Translations under genes and position numbers: made by a program
Part shown: positions 27,674-37,000 of the stretch, in pieces
How positions within the stretch are numbered: the stretch's first letter is position 1
Layout: every line of letters begins with the position of its first letter
Source of the DNA: Pedobacter arcticus A12
Lineage (GTDB): Bacteria; Bacteroidota; Bacteroidia; Sphingobacteriales; Sphingobacteriaceae
NCBI RefSeq assembly: GCF_000302595.1
Contig: NZ_JH947127.1
Coordinates: 930,443-994,442 of the forward strand
Direction of reading: 5' to 3'
DNA length: 64,000 nt
Notes under the pieces: model-generated
Databases searched by the model: none
What the model was told of the DNA's origin: nothing
Seen by the model: the letters and a program-made list of their open reading frames with translations, nothing else

Positions 27674-28522
27674 ATGGAAAAAATAATTAAAACATTTTTA
27701 CTTGCTTTCATATTGATTACAAGTTTATCTCTACTTAATAGTTGTGATAAGCGAATTACTAATCGCCCTTCACTCGTTTCCCCTAGCGATAGCGATACAC
27801 TTCTAAATGTAACCTACGAAAATAACCATGTTACTTCTGGTATTACCAATTTAAATCCTACCAGCGCAACTGCCTTAGATGCCGCTTACATAGTTGGCTC
27901 GCCTGGTGGTGATTACGCCATTGCCCACAAAGTAACTCTAGGCATACCTAGTTATTATTCAAACGAAGCATACAGGAGTGAAAGTGACGCAGATATGGTT
28001 GCTAACGCTCGTTTTATGCCTGGTGATGAAAGGCGTTACGAATTCAGCGTATTGCTCAAAGACTGGCAAGAATTTAACTCTACCAAACAACCCTATGGCG
28101 ACAATATCTTTCAACTAAAAGTTACTGGTGGTGCTGTACCTCCTGTACGTATTTTAACTAAAAGGAATGCAATTATTACCCGAAACACAAGCTACCAAGA
28201 CATTTTGCTAGATGATTTTACACCTTATATTAACAAATGGATACATTTCAGGATAGATGTAGAATGGGCAACTAAGAATAATGGATATCTAAAGATTTAT
28301 ATTAAGCCAGAAGGGGCCTCTACATTTAATCTGGTGTTAAACAAGACCAATTACGCCACTTATACAGGCACACCCGCCGCACTCCCTGGCCAACACGGAT
28401 ATATTAAGTGGGGGGTTTATCGAGAAGTGGGACACGATAACAATGGAAATGTGATTACCAGCGATAATGTTTTAACAAGGATTGCTTACCATGACAATAT
28501 TAGAATAATTCGTTTAAACTAA
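27674..28522 (+). CDS. Jelly-roll polysaccharide lyase-like lipoprotein, paralogue A
   Basis: This 282-residue lipoprotein (lipobox SLLNSCDKR) has a single beta-jelly-roll domain of the heparin lyase I/PL20-like type. The family pattern is visible: YRSESDAD, RFMPGDERRYEFSVLLKDW, NIFQLK, NKWIHFRIDVEWA, then GYIKWGVYR and RIAYHDNIRII. Two more copies are in the window (28556 and 51745). It sits 183 bp after hepC and probably belongs to the same unit. Whether it cuts or only binds glycan is unclear. Confidence 0.75.
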   Translation: MEKIIKTFLLAFILITSLSLLNSCDKRITNRPSLVSPSDSDTLLNVTYENNHVTSGITNLNPTSATALDAAYIVGSPGGDYAIAHKVTLGIPSYYSNEAYRSESDADMVANARFMPGDERRYEFSVLLKDWQEFNSTKQPYGDNIFQLKVTGGAVPPVRILTKRNAIITRNTSYQDILLDDFTPYINKWIHFRIDVEWATKNNGYLKIYIKPEGASTFNLVLNKTNYATYTGTPAALPGQHGYIKWGVYREVGHDNNGNVITSDNVLTRIAYHDNIRIIRLN

Positions 28523-28555
28523 GTTCAATTTTAACTAAAGGCTCATCTATTTCTT

Positions 28556-30619
28556 ATGAAAACATTTACTATATATGTTTTTACGGTTCTTGTTTACACC
28601 ATTTTATACGCGTACAGCAATGCCACTTTTGCCCAACTTTCTGGACAAGTATTAATGAATGTTGATTATGAAAATGGAACTGTGACTTCTGGTGTGCATG
28701 GTGTAGAAGGTACTGGAATAGATAATCCACCAGCCGATGCTGTTTACATGGTACAACCTGGTGCAACTGGCAACTATGCTATTGCCCATAAAATTATTGG
28801 AGGTGATAACGACTATTTTTCAAACGATAGCTACCGTAGCGAATCTTCCGCATTGCAGAATTTTCAAGCTAGATTTTACCCAGGAGATGTCCATCGTTAC
28901 GAGTTTAGTATTTTGCTAAAAGACTGGGTATCATACACTGCGAATGCCAATGAAACAAATCTTTTCCAGCTAAAAATGTCTGGTGGTATTACAGTGCCTT
29001 ATATGTTTAGAATTGTTAGAGATAGAATAAGGATTCGGTATGGTGGAGTTGATGGAGTAGAAAACTCGATTTTTGACTACGTTAATATTATACCATATGT
29101 AAATCAATGGATGCACTTTAGAGTTGATGTGGTTTGGTCTACCACAAACACTGGTTCTTTTAAAACTTACGCAAAACTTCCAGGGATGAACGATTATCAG
29201 CTAGTAGATGCTGTTGAAAATTACAGAACTTTTACGGGCAAACCAAATTCAAGTGTTGGATATATGAAATGGGGAGTATACACTGCACCGCCTGGAATAA
29301 CCCGCATTGCTTATCACGATGATATTCGTATAATCAATCTTCGCAACCCCTACATCACTACGGGTTTAATTTGGGGAAATGGCATTAGTGATGCCAACCC
29401 GGCTTATTTGAACGGTCCATATACAAAAGCGTCGAATATCTATAACCGTGATTTTTTCAGCACAACAAATGGTCAAAAAGATGTTTACCTACATCCTTAC
29501 TTGAATTTTACGCCATCCCAAAATATAGGTTATGATTTAACTGGTTCGTCAAATACGACCAACAGTGTTCTAGGAACGCCTTACAGTGATTTTTCTAGAG
29601 GTAAATTACGTGGAGCTGGCTCCAGCGAGAGTACACAGGGTCCAGATGGCAGGTATTTGCTTACAGGATGGACAGCAGGTACGGCAGCAAACCCATCATC
29701 TTTAAATTCAAACGAGTATTTTGAATTTAAGCTGGAGCCTACCTCTGGTAATAAAATCAATTTTACCAATATGTTGTTCAACGTTAACAGAGATGGCACC
29801 ACCCATCCAAATACTTTTGCTTTAAGGTCGAGCGTAGATGAATTTACAAGTGACATTGGCGCTATGCAACTGATTACTGCTTCTGGCACAACCCCAACAC
29901 AAATATCATTCGATGCATCTGTCCTTTCTAACATCACAGTGCCTATCACCTTTAGATTATATGCCTTTGGTGCTACGGCAGGTGGTTCGCAAAATGTAGG
30001 TATACACGATTTTGTCTTTAACGGCCAAGTGCTTCCAGGTGCATTACCCATTTTATACAACAGCTTAACAGCAAAACTTACTGGTAATATGTTGCATGTT
30101 CACTGGCAAACTGCCGATGAAACTAACAACAATTATTTCGATATTGAGGTGTCTAAAGACGGCAAGACATTTACATCAGTAAAAACCGTCAAATCAAAAA
30201 ACGGAGATAGTAGAGCTTTACAAAGCTATGAAACCACTATACCCCTTACAGATTTGATTAGCCTATTTACTATTCCATTTTTATTGGGCTTTACCTATGT
30301 AAATCGTTCTGGAAAAATGCAATTGGCTATTTACTTATCAACTATTCTAATTTTAGCCTGTGTAGGCATATCATGCAAAAAAGATGAACTGTACACTAAA
30401 AAGAGCGAACCTATGTATGTAAGGCTAAAACAGGTTGATAAAGATGGTCAGTTCACCTATTCTGAATCTGTTATGGTAATCATAAATAAATACACTTTAA
30501 TTTCAAACGCTATTGGAGAAAAAATATCAGTATTAGGTCGTTACGTTTTAAAAGGCTTTATAAATACTACGAAGCATGCGTTATACGGTAACACAAGTCG
30601 CTTACATGCCTGGATTTAA
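28556..30619 (+). CDS. Large secreted protein: jelly-roll lyase-like domain plus C-terminal modules, chimeric tail (paralogue B)
   Basis: This 687-residue protein begins with a signal peptide ending near ATFAQ. Residues 30-262 form the same jelly-roll as paralogue A (YRSESSALQ, FYPGDVHRYEFSILLKDW, NQWMHFRVDVVW, YMKWGVYTAP). Residues 270-495 form a beta-rich module (NEYFEFKLEPTSGNKINFTNM, IHDFVFNGQVLP). Residues 497-620 form an Fn3-like module (LHVHWQTADETNNNYFDIEV ... YVRLKQVDKDGQFTYSESVMV) interrupted by a membrane segment and lipobox-like ILACVGISCKK. The last ~15 residues are read out of frame from a fragment of another gene, so the natural C-terminus is lost. Confidence 0.75.
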   Translation: MKTFTIYVFTVLVYTILYAYSNATFAQLSGQVLMNVDYENGTVTSGVHGVEGTGIDNPPADAVYMVQPGATGNYAIAHKIIGGDNDYFSNDSYRSESSALQNFQARFYPGDVHRYEFSILLKDWVSYTANANETNLFQLKMSGGITVPYMFRIVRDRIRIRYGGVDGVENSIFDYVNIIPYVNQWMHFRVDVVWSTTNTGSFKTYAKLPGMNDYQLVDAVENYRTFTGKPNSSVGYMKWGVYTAPPGITRIAYHDDIRIINLRNPYITTGLIWGNGISDANPAYLNGPYTKASNIYNRDFFSTTNGQKDVYLHPYLNFTPSQNIGYDLTGSSNTTNSVLGTPYSDFSRGKLRGAGSSESTQGPDGRYLLTGWTAGTAANPSSLNSNEYFEFKLEPTSGNKINFTNMLFNVNRDGTTHPNTFALRSSVDEFTSDIGAMQLITASGTTPTQISFDASVLSNITVPITFRLYAFGATAGGSQNVGIHDFVFNGQVLPGALPILYNSLTAKLTGNMLHVHWQTADETNNNYFDIEVSKDGKTFTSVKTVKSKNGDSRALQSYETTIPLTDLISLFTIPFLLGFTYVNRSGKMQLAIYLSTILILACVGISCKKDELYTKKSEPMYVRLKQVDKDGQFTYSESVMVIINKYTLISNAIGEKISVLGRYVLKGFINTTKHALYGNTSRLHAWI

Positions 30620-30704
30620 CTCTCCCTCCTACTTTTCAACTTCTTTTAAGCAATATTACAATTGCATGCCAACAGAATATATTTATAGAAAAGAGTTAGA
30701 ATAA
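30582..30704 (+). pseudogene. Remnant of a second hybrid-regulator gene (C-terminal AraC end)
   Basis: In the frame starting YTVTQVAYMPGFNSPSYFST this segment reproduces the last 41 residues of the intact regulator at 34067-38155, ending CMPTEYIYRKELE and a stop. Nucleotide identity is high, with several runs unchanged. It overlaps, out of frame, the 3' end of the preceding gene, and the ROK kinase gene follows in the same order as beside the intact regulator. Confidence 0.9.
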
Positions 30705-30836
30705 GTCTTTTAAATCAAAATCGAAACAATAAAAGACATAATTAAAATCCTTTAATCTGCTTTTCCTATACTTTCGGTTAATAATTATTTACTGCAGTTA
30801 GTTTGGCTGCTTTTTATCAACCGTAAACATACAAAA

Positions 30837-31787
30837 TTGACACAATCATACGCTATAGGAATAGACGTTGGAGGTACTGCATTAAAATGTGGCTTAGTAG
30901 ATGCAAACGGTAAAATAACTTACTCTTTTTTAATGCCTACTAATGATGTATTTACAGAGGGGGAAGTAATTGCACTGATCAATGCTGCCATTAGAAAATG
31001 TGTTAATCATGCCAAAGGAGAAATTATTGGGGTAGGCGTTGGTTTTCCGGGAATTGTAGAAAACGGAATCATATTAGGTGCCGCTGATAACCTACCGGGC
31101 TTTATAAATTTCAATCTCCGAAAAAGTATCAATTCTTCTACAGGATTAAATGTGGTAGTAGATAATGATGCAAATATGATGGCATGGGGTGAAACTAAAT
31201 ATGGGGCAGGCCTTGGTTGTAGTGATGTGGTATTTTTAACTGTGGGAACAGGGATAGGTGGTAGTTTGGTTATCAACAATCAACTATACGGAGGGTTTAA
31301 AAACAGAGGTACAGAAATAGGCCACATCATCATCAACCACGATGGTATAAAATGTAACTGTGGTAGTATTGGATGTTTAGAGGCTTATGCCTCCGTAACG
31401 AGTTTGGTTGAAAACTACGCCCAACTTACCCATCAAAATCCTCACGATTTAAACGGTGAAATAATCATCAAAAAATACCTCGCTAATCAACAAGAAGCAG
31501 TACAAGCAATGCAAGACCACTTCGATTATTTAGCGAGTGGCGTAACTAGCCTAATTAACATCTTTAGCCCTCAAAAAGTAATTATTGGTGGCGGAATTTC
31601 AGCCTCTGGAAGTTTTTATATCGAAGAAATCAAAAAAAGAGTCTATAAAAGAGTAATGAAAGATACGGTTAGCAATACAGAAATTGTAGCTGCCGCTTTA
31701 GAAAACAATGCCGGACTTTTAGGCTGTGCTGGACTTGTATTTCAAAAATTAACCCATTTAACCCAACTCCAAAAACATGAAACGTAA
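30837..31787 (+). CDS. ROK family sugar kinase (probable glucosamine/N-acetylglucosamine or glucose kinase)
   Basis: This 316-residue cytoplasmic kinase would phosphorylate a hexose or hexosamine. Seen are the ATP-binding GIDVGGTALKCGLVD at the N-terminus, VVDNDANMMAWGE with the catalytic Asp, TVGTGIGGSLV, and the ROK zinc signature CNCGSIGCLEAYAS near residue 175. The start is a TTG at 30837, and the inverted partial copy at 33931-33933 also begins with TTG, which supports it. It overlaps the transporter gene by 11 bp and heads a kinase-transporter-deaminase operon, so an amino-sugar substrate is inferred. Confidence 0.88.
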   Translation: MTQSYAIGIDVGGTALKCGLVDANGKITYSFLMPTNDVFTEGEVIALINAAIRKCVNHAKGEIIGVGVGFPGIVENGIILGAADNLPGFINFNLRKSINSSTGLNVVVDNDANMMAWGETKYGAGLGCSDVVFLTVGTGIGGSLVINNQLYGGFKNRGTEIGHIIINHDGIKCNCGSIGCLEAYASVTSLVENYAQLTHQNPHDLNGEIIIKKYLANQQEAVQAMQDHFDYLASGVTSLINIFSPQKVIIGGGISASGSFYIEEIKKRVYKRVMKDTVSNTEIVAAALENNAGLLGCAGLVFQKLTHLTQLQKHET

Positions 31788-33036
31788 TAATTTATTAGTG
31801 GGGATAATTCTACTTATCTGGTTTGTAATCTCTTTCGTTACAAATATATTAGGTCCATTGATGCCTATCATTATTGAAACCTACAGCCTCAGCTTAACTT
31901 TAGCTGCATTTCTACCTTTTTCGTTTTTTTTGGCGTACGGAGTAATGTCTATTCCCGCTGGTATAATTATAGAGAAACTGGGCGAAAAAAAGGCTATGCT
32001 TATCGCATTCAGCTTAAATCTGTTAGGTTCTATAGCATTTGCAATATATCCTGAGTATCTAGTAGCCTTAGCTTCACTATTTACAATTGGAATTGGGATG
32101 GCTATGCTACAAGTAATTATTAATCCTTTAATGCGTACAGCTGGTGGTGAAGAAAACTTCGCTTTCTTTTCTGTATTGGCACAATTAGTTTTCGGCTTAG
32201 CGTCTTTTTTAAGTCCTTTTGCTTTCTCCTATTTAATTGGCGCCTTTTCTGGAGGCAATGAAAATAATATCCTTTTTACTTTCTTCTCCAATATGGTTGT
32301 AAATGGACTAAATTGGACCATTTTGTACTGGATTTTTAGCTTTATTTTTTTATTGATCATCGGCATTCTATTACTGATAAAAATTCCAACTGTTCATCTT
32401 AAAGACGACGAAAAAACTGGAACTAAAGAAGTTTATCTCAATTTATTGAAAGACAAACAAATTATCCTATTCTTTTTCGGAATTGTAGCATACGTTGGTA
32501 CAGAACAAGCTTTGGCTAATTGGATGTCAGAATTTTTAAAGACTTATCACGCTGTAAATCCGGCAGTAGAAGGTGCTAAAACTGTTGCGTGGTTTTGGGG
32601 ACTAATGTCTTTGGGTTGCTTTTTAGGGCTAGGTTTACTGAAAATATGGGATTCTAAAATCATCCTTAAAACTGCAGTGTTACTCACTGTGATAACAATA
32701 TCATTTGCGCTTTTCGGAGGAAAAGAAACTTCACTATATGCATTCCCAATAAGTGGTTTTTGTATATCAGTCATGTTTTCTATCGTTTTCTCATTAGCAT
32801 TAAACTCATACGAAGAACACCATGGTTCATTTTCTGGAATATTGTGTTCTGGAATATTCGGTGGTGCTTTAGTACCCTTTATCATTGGATTTTTCGGTGA
32901 TTTTATAGGGCTTCGCTATGCCTTAATGTTTCTTTATATCACTCTTGGCTACATTTGGTATTTAGCCGGATATGCAAAACCTTTGGTAGCAAACAAGACA
33001 ATAGCTTTAAAGGAAATCTATAATTCAAACAAATAA
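31777..33036 (+). CDS. MFS sugar transporter (FucP-like)
   Basis: This 419-residue integral inner-membrane protein has about 12 hydrophobic segments. Its first helices are typical of the FucP/glucose-galactose group of the major facilitator family (FVTNILGPLMPIIIETY, LAYGVMSIPAGIIIEKLGEKKAM, MLQVIINPLMRTAGG). It would bring a monosaccharide or unsaturated-disaccharide product from periplasm to cytoplasm with protons. It overlaps the kinase gene and is followed after 2 bp by nagB, so the three form one operon. The amino-sugar substrate is inferred from the operon. Confidence 0.85.
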   Translation: MKRNNLLVGIILLIWFVISFVTNILGPLMPIIIETYSLSLTLAAFLPFSFFLAYGVMSIPAGIIIEKLGEKKAMLIAFSLNLLGSIAFAIYPEYLVALASLFTIGIGMAMLQVIINPLMRTAGGEENFAFFSVLAQLVFGLASFLSPFAFSYLIGAFSGGNENNILFTFFSNMVVNGLNWTILYWIFSFIFLLIIGILLLIKIPTVHLKDDEKTGTKEVYLNLLKDKQIILFFFGIVAYVGTEQALANWMSEFLKTYHAVNPAVEGAKTVAWFWGLMSLGCFLGLGLLKIWDSKIILKTAVLLTVITISFALFGGKETSLYAFPISGFCISVMFSIVFSLALNSYEEHHGSFSGILCSGIFGGALVPFIIGFFGDFIGLRYALMFLYITLGYIWYLAGYAKPLVANKTIALKEIYNSNK

Positions 33037-33038
33037 AA

Positions 33039-33854
33039 ATGCTAAGATTAAACCTTTTAGAGGAAACACGTTCTGAAAAATCAGTAGTAAACGTATATTC
33101 CAACCAAGAAACCGCAAGTAAAAGTGTCGCTAAGCGCATAGCTACTCTTATCCAAAAAAAACAAAGCATAGGTAAAAAAACAGTCTTAGGACTAGCTACC
33201 GGAGCAACTCCAATTTACGTGTACCTCGAACTTATACGACTACACAAAGAGGAGGGATTAAGTTTTAAAGACGTGGTGACATTTAATCTTGATGAATATT
33301 ACCCGATGCAGCCGGATGCGAAACAGAGTTATGTTTCTTTTATGAACACGAATCTGTTTGATCATATTGACATCGATCGCGAAAATATTCACATCCCTAA
33401 TGGTACGCTAAATGAAAATGAAGTAGCCGAATTTTGCTTAGCATACGAACGCAAAATAACTTCTTACGGAGGTTTAGACCTCCAAATATTGGGAATAGGA
33501 AGAACTGGTCATATTGGATTTAATGAACCAGGATCTGCACCTAACTCCAGCACACGTTTAGTCATGCTTTCAGACATTACCCGCCGAGATGCATTACGTG
33601 ATTTTGGAGATAAAAAGGATGTTCCTACGAAGGCAATAACGATGGGAGTTGGTACTATTTTTAAGGCTAAACAAATTATCTTGATGGCTTGGAACAAGAA
33701 AAAAGCCAGTATCATTAAAAAAGCAGTAGAGGGAGAATTATCTTCAGAAGTTCCAGCAACATTTTTACAATTATCCGAAAATGTTGAATTTGTATTAGAT
33801 GAAGATGCCGCATCTGAATTAACTCATTTGATGGTATTAAAAAAGAGCAAATAA
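33039..33854 (+). CDS. nagB: Glucosamine-6-phosphate deaminase, truncated form
   Basis: The enzyme converts glucosamine-6-phosphate to fructose-6-phosphate and ammonia. The deaminase domain is complete: LGLATGATPIYVYLELIRLH, VTFNLDEYYPM, LGIGRTGHIGFNEPGS with the catalytic Asp/His region, and PTKAITMGVGTIFKA. Many Bacteroidota homologues are about 640 residues, with an extra PIG-L/LmbE-like C-terminal half. This one stops at 271. Its final codons (HLMVLKKSK) are the reverse complement of a ROK kinase fragment, so the 3' part was replaced by an inverted segment. Activity may survive because the catalytic domain is whole. Confidence 0.85.
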   Translation: MLRLNLLEETRSEKSVVNVYSNQETASKSVAKRIATLIQKKQSIGKKTVLGLATGATPIYVYLELIRLHKEEGLSFKDVVTFNLDEYYPMQPDAKQSYVSFMNTNLFDHIDIDRENIHIPNGTLNENEVAEFCLAYERKITSYGGLDLQILGIGRTGHIGFNEPGSAPNSSTRLVMLSDITRRDALRDFGDKKDVPTKAITMGVGTIFKAKQIILMAWNKKKASIIKKAVEGELSSEVPATFLQLSENVEFVLDEDAASELTHLMVLKKSK

Positions 33855-33933
33855 TTTCCTCGTCAATATCTACTAATCCACACTTTAAAGCGGCGCCGCC
33901 AACGTATATTCCTATAGTGTATGGCTTTATCAA
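33823..33933 (-). pseudogene. ROK kinase 5' fragment, inverted against nagB
   Basis: On the minus strand a TTG start gives MIKPYTIGIYVGGAALKCGL then VDIDEEIICSFLIPSN, matching the first 36 residues of the intact ROK kinase at 30837. It overlaps the 3' end of nagB and lies just downstream of the intact hybrid regulator on the same strand. The intervening DNA (33934-34030) also resembles 30705-30836. Confidence 0.9.
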
Positions 33934-34066
33934 TGATATATTTGGTTAAGGCTTATGGACAAGCGATTAAACATCGCAATCAATAATTATCAACCGAAAG
34001 TAGCGGAGAAGTATTTTAAAGGAATTTAATTATATTTTTTGTTGTTTCAATATTGCTAGAAAAGAC

Positions 34067-37000
34067 CTATTCTAGCTCTTTTCTAGCAATATATTCTGTT
34101 GGCATGCAATTGTAATATTGCTTAAAAGAAGTCGAGAAGTAGGAGGGAGAGTTAAAGCCAGACATGTAAGCAACCTGTGCAACTTTGTATTTTTTTGTTT
34201 GTAGCAATTCAATGGCTTTTTTAAATCTTATTCTTTTGATAAAGTCTGTTACAGATTCGCCAGTGATGGCTTTAAGTTTTAAGTAAAGGTTAGAGCGGCT
34301 CATCCCAATTTCTTTACTGAATTTATCTACAGAGAATTCTGCATCAGTTACATTTTTCTCCATAATAGCAATGGCATTACGTAAAAAATCTTCATCCAAA
34401 CTATTGAAAGCGATGTTTTCTGGGACAATTTCCGTTGAGCTTGAGTAAAATTCTTTTAGCCTTCTGCGAGAGCGCACAATGTTTTGAAGCTTAGCTTCTA
34501 ATATTGAAATAGAAAAAGGCTTGGTCACGTAATCATCTGCACCAACTTCTAATCCTTTAATATGATGGGTTGTTTCGTTTTTGGCAGTTAACAGAATAAC
34601 CGGAATGTGGCAGGTACTGATATTTTGTTTTATTTTTTTACAGAACTGGATGCCGTCCATTTCAGGCATCATCACATCACTAATGATGAGGTCGAAATTT
34701 TCTTTTTCTACCAGCTCTAATGCTTCTAAACCGTTGTGCGCTACGCTGGTATTGTATATTTTACTGAAATAGTTTTTTAAATAGGCTACAATCTCGTGGT
34801 TGTCGTCTACAATCAGTAGCTTTTCAGTATTTGTACCAGTAAAGTTAGTTTCATCGTCAACTGTTTCTGTTTCGACTATCTGTGAATCATCCGTTTGCGA
34901 ATCATCATCGATAGCGATTGTATGTTCAATAAATTCCTGTTGTAAATGTTCATCCGAAGCGTAATAAGAATCGCTTATTGGTAAGCTTACTGTAAAGTTA
35001 GAGCCGTTCCCTAATTGGCTATCTACTTTAATTTCGCCGTGGTGTAGTTCTACCAATCTTTTGGTAAAAGCTAAGCCAACACCCGATCCAAGGTTCATCT
35101 CGTTGTTGTTAACTTGGTAAAATCTTTCGAAAATCTGCATTTGATCATTTGGCGAAATACCCACACCATCGTCACTAACTTTAATAATGATTTTATCACC
35201 GTTAAGGGATAACTGCATACTTATATTGCCTTCTTTTTTAGTGTATTTAAAGGCATTTGATAAAAGGTTGAAGGCTATTTTCTCTAGGGCATCAGCATCA
35301 AAGCTAAACCACAGCTCGTTTATGGTAGTCTCAAATTTAAAATTGATTAAATTTCTTTCTGCAAGTGCAGAAAATGACGAATGAATATCGCGTAAAAAGC
35401 TAACGATATCACCGTTTTTAACCTGCAGTTTTTTTGTGCCTAATTCGGCTTTTCTAAATTCGAACAACTGATCAACCAAATGATAAAGCCGTTTTGCATT
35501 TACCAAAATAAGCTCGTGATATCGTTTTAACGATTTTTCTAAAGGTGCTTTTTGTATCAGTTCTTCTAACGGTGCAATAATTAGCGTAAGTGGCGTACGA
35601 AATTCATGAGATATATTGGTGAAAAACTCCATTTTCACTTTGTTGATATAGTCTACCTTTTCTCTTTCAAGGTGGGCTATTTTTAACTCTTGCTTGGTAC
35701 GTATTCTTTCGGCAATAATTTTGAAGGCCACATAAATTCCACCTATGACGAAGCAAGCTAAAATAAAGTAGAACCAGTTGCTACGCCACCAGGGTGGCAG
35801 TATTTCTATGTTCAGTATCCTCTCGGGGCTTGTTTCTCCTAGCGGACCCACAGCTTTTACGTGTAGGGTATAACTACCAAACCTGAGGTTGGAAAATGTT
35901 GCACTATTTTTGTTTTTACTAGGTTGCCAATCGTTATCAAAACCAGCTAGCTTGTAGTGATACTTGATTTTATTGGGAGAGATATAGTTGAATGTGTTAA
36001 AAAAAACGGTGAACTGTTTATAGTCTACGCTAAGTTTTATCGTTTCTTGGTGGTCTATCTGTTGTTGTAGAATATCATAGCTATCGCCAACTACAACAGG
36101 TTTATTCAAAACCTCTAGCCCCGTGAAAGTAACCTTTAAACTAAAAGGTTGTTGCTCAATAGATTTTGGATAAAAATAAGTAATCCCGTTGATCCCACCA
36201 AAAAGGATCATGCCGTCTGATGTTTTACAGAAGGCATTAAGATTAAACTGACTGTTTTGTAGACCATCTTTATTATCAAAAAGTTGAACTTTTTTTGAAT
36301 CGGGATCAAATTTGATTAATCCAGCGTTGGTGGAAATCCATAAATCTCCTTCGTTATCCGGCTGAATGCCGTAGATTACCCTTTGTACAAATTTGTTTGG
36401 ACCGTTTAGCTTAGCAAAATTTCGTTTGGTTTCGTTAAATAGGTTTAAGCCATCTCGGGTACCCACCCAAATTCTTCCTTTTTTATCTTCGGCAATACAC
36501 GAAACCACATCATGGCTCAACATTTCCCCCTTATAGATTTCTAGTTCTAACCTATCCGGATAAAAAATATTAACGCCTTTGGTAGTTCCTATCCAGATTC
36601 TTCCTTTGCTATCTTCTTTTAAGTAAGTTATCTCATCAGAAGTTAATCTTTGGCCCGTTTTGTCTAAATAAAAACGGATAAAAGATTTTTCTGAGGGATT
36701 GAAGCGGTTTAAACCGGATCGCGTACCTACCCAAATTCTGCTTTTTGAATCTGTTAATAGTGCATAAACCATGTCGCCCGATATGGAAGAGGAGTTCTCT
36801 GGACTGCTTTTATAACGGGTAATTTGATTGGTTTTTCTGTTTAGATAATTAAGCCCCATGTTATGGGTACCAATCAATACATTTCCTGTGGCATCAAACG
36901 CTATTGCTTTGACGTTATTAGAGCTTAAAGAGTTTGGGTCTCCGTCTTTGGCTGTAATGTAACTGATTACGTTTTGTTTTCTGTCCCAAAAGTTAATACC

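Noticed and set aside
29581..30060. 159-codon minus-strand frame
   Set aside because: It is antisense to a well-supported secreted protein and has no domain-like features.
30582..30704. Small stand-alone AraC regulator
   Set aside because: Only the last 41 residues remain, there is no start codon, and it overlaps another gene out of frame.
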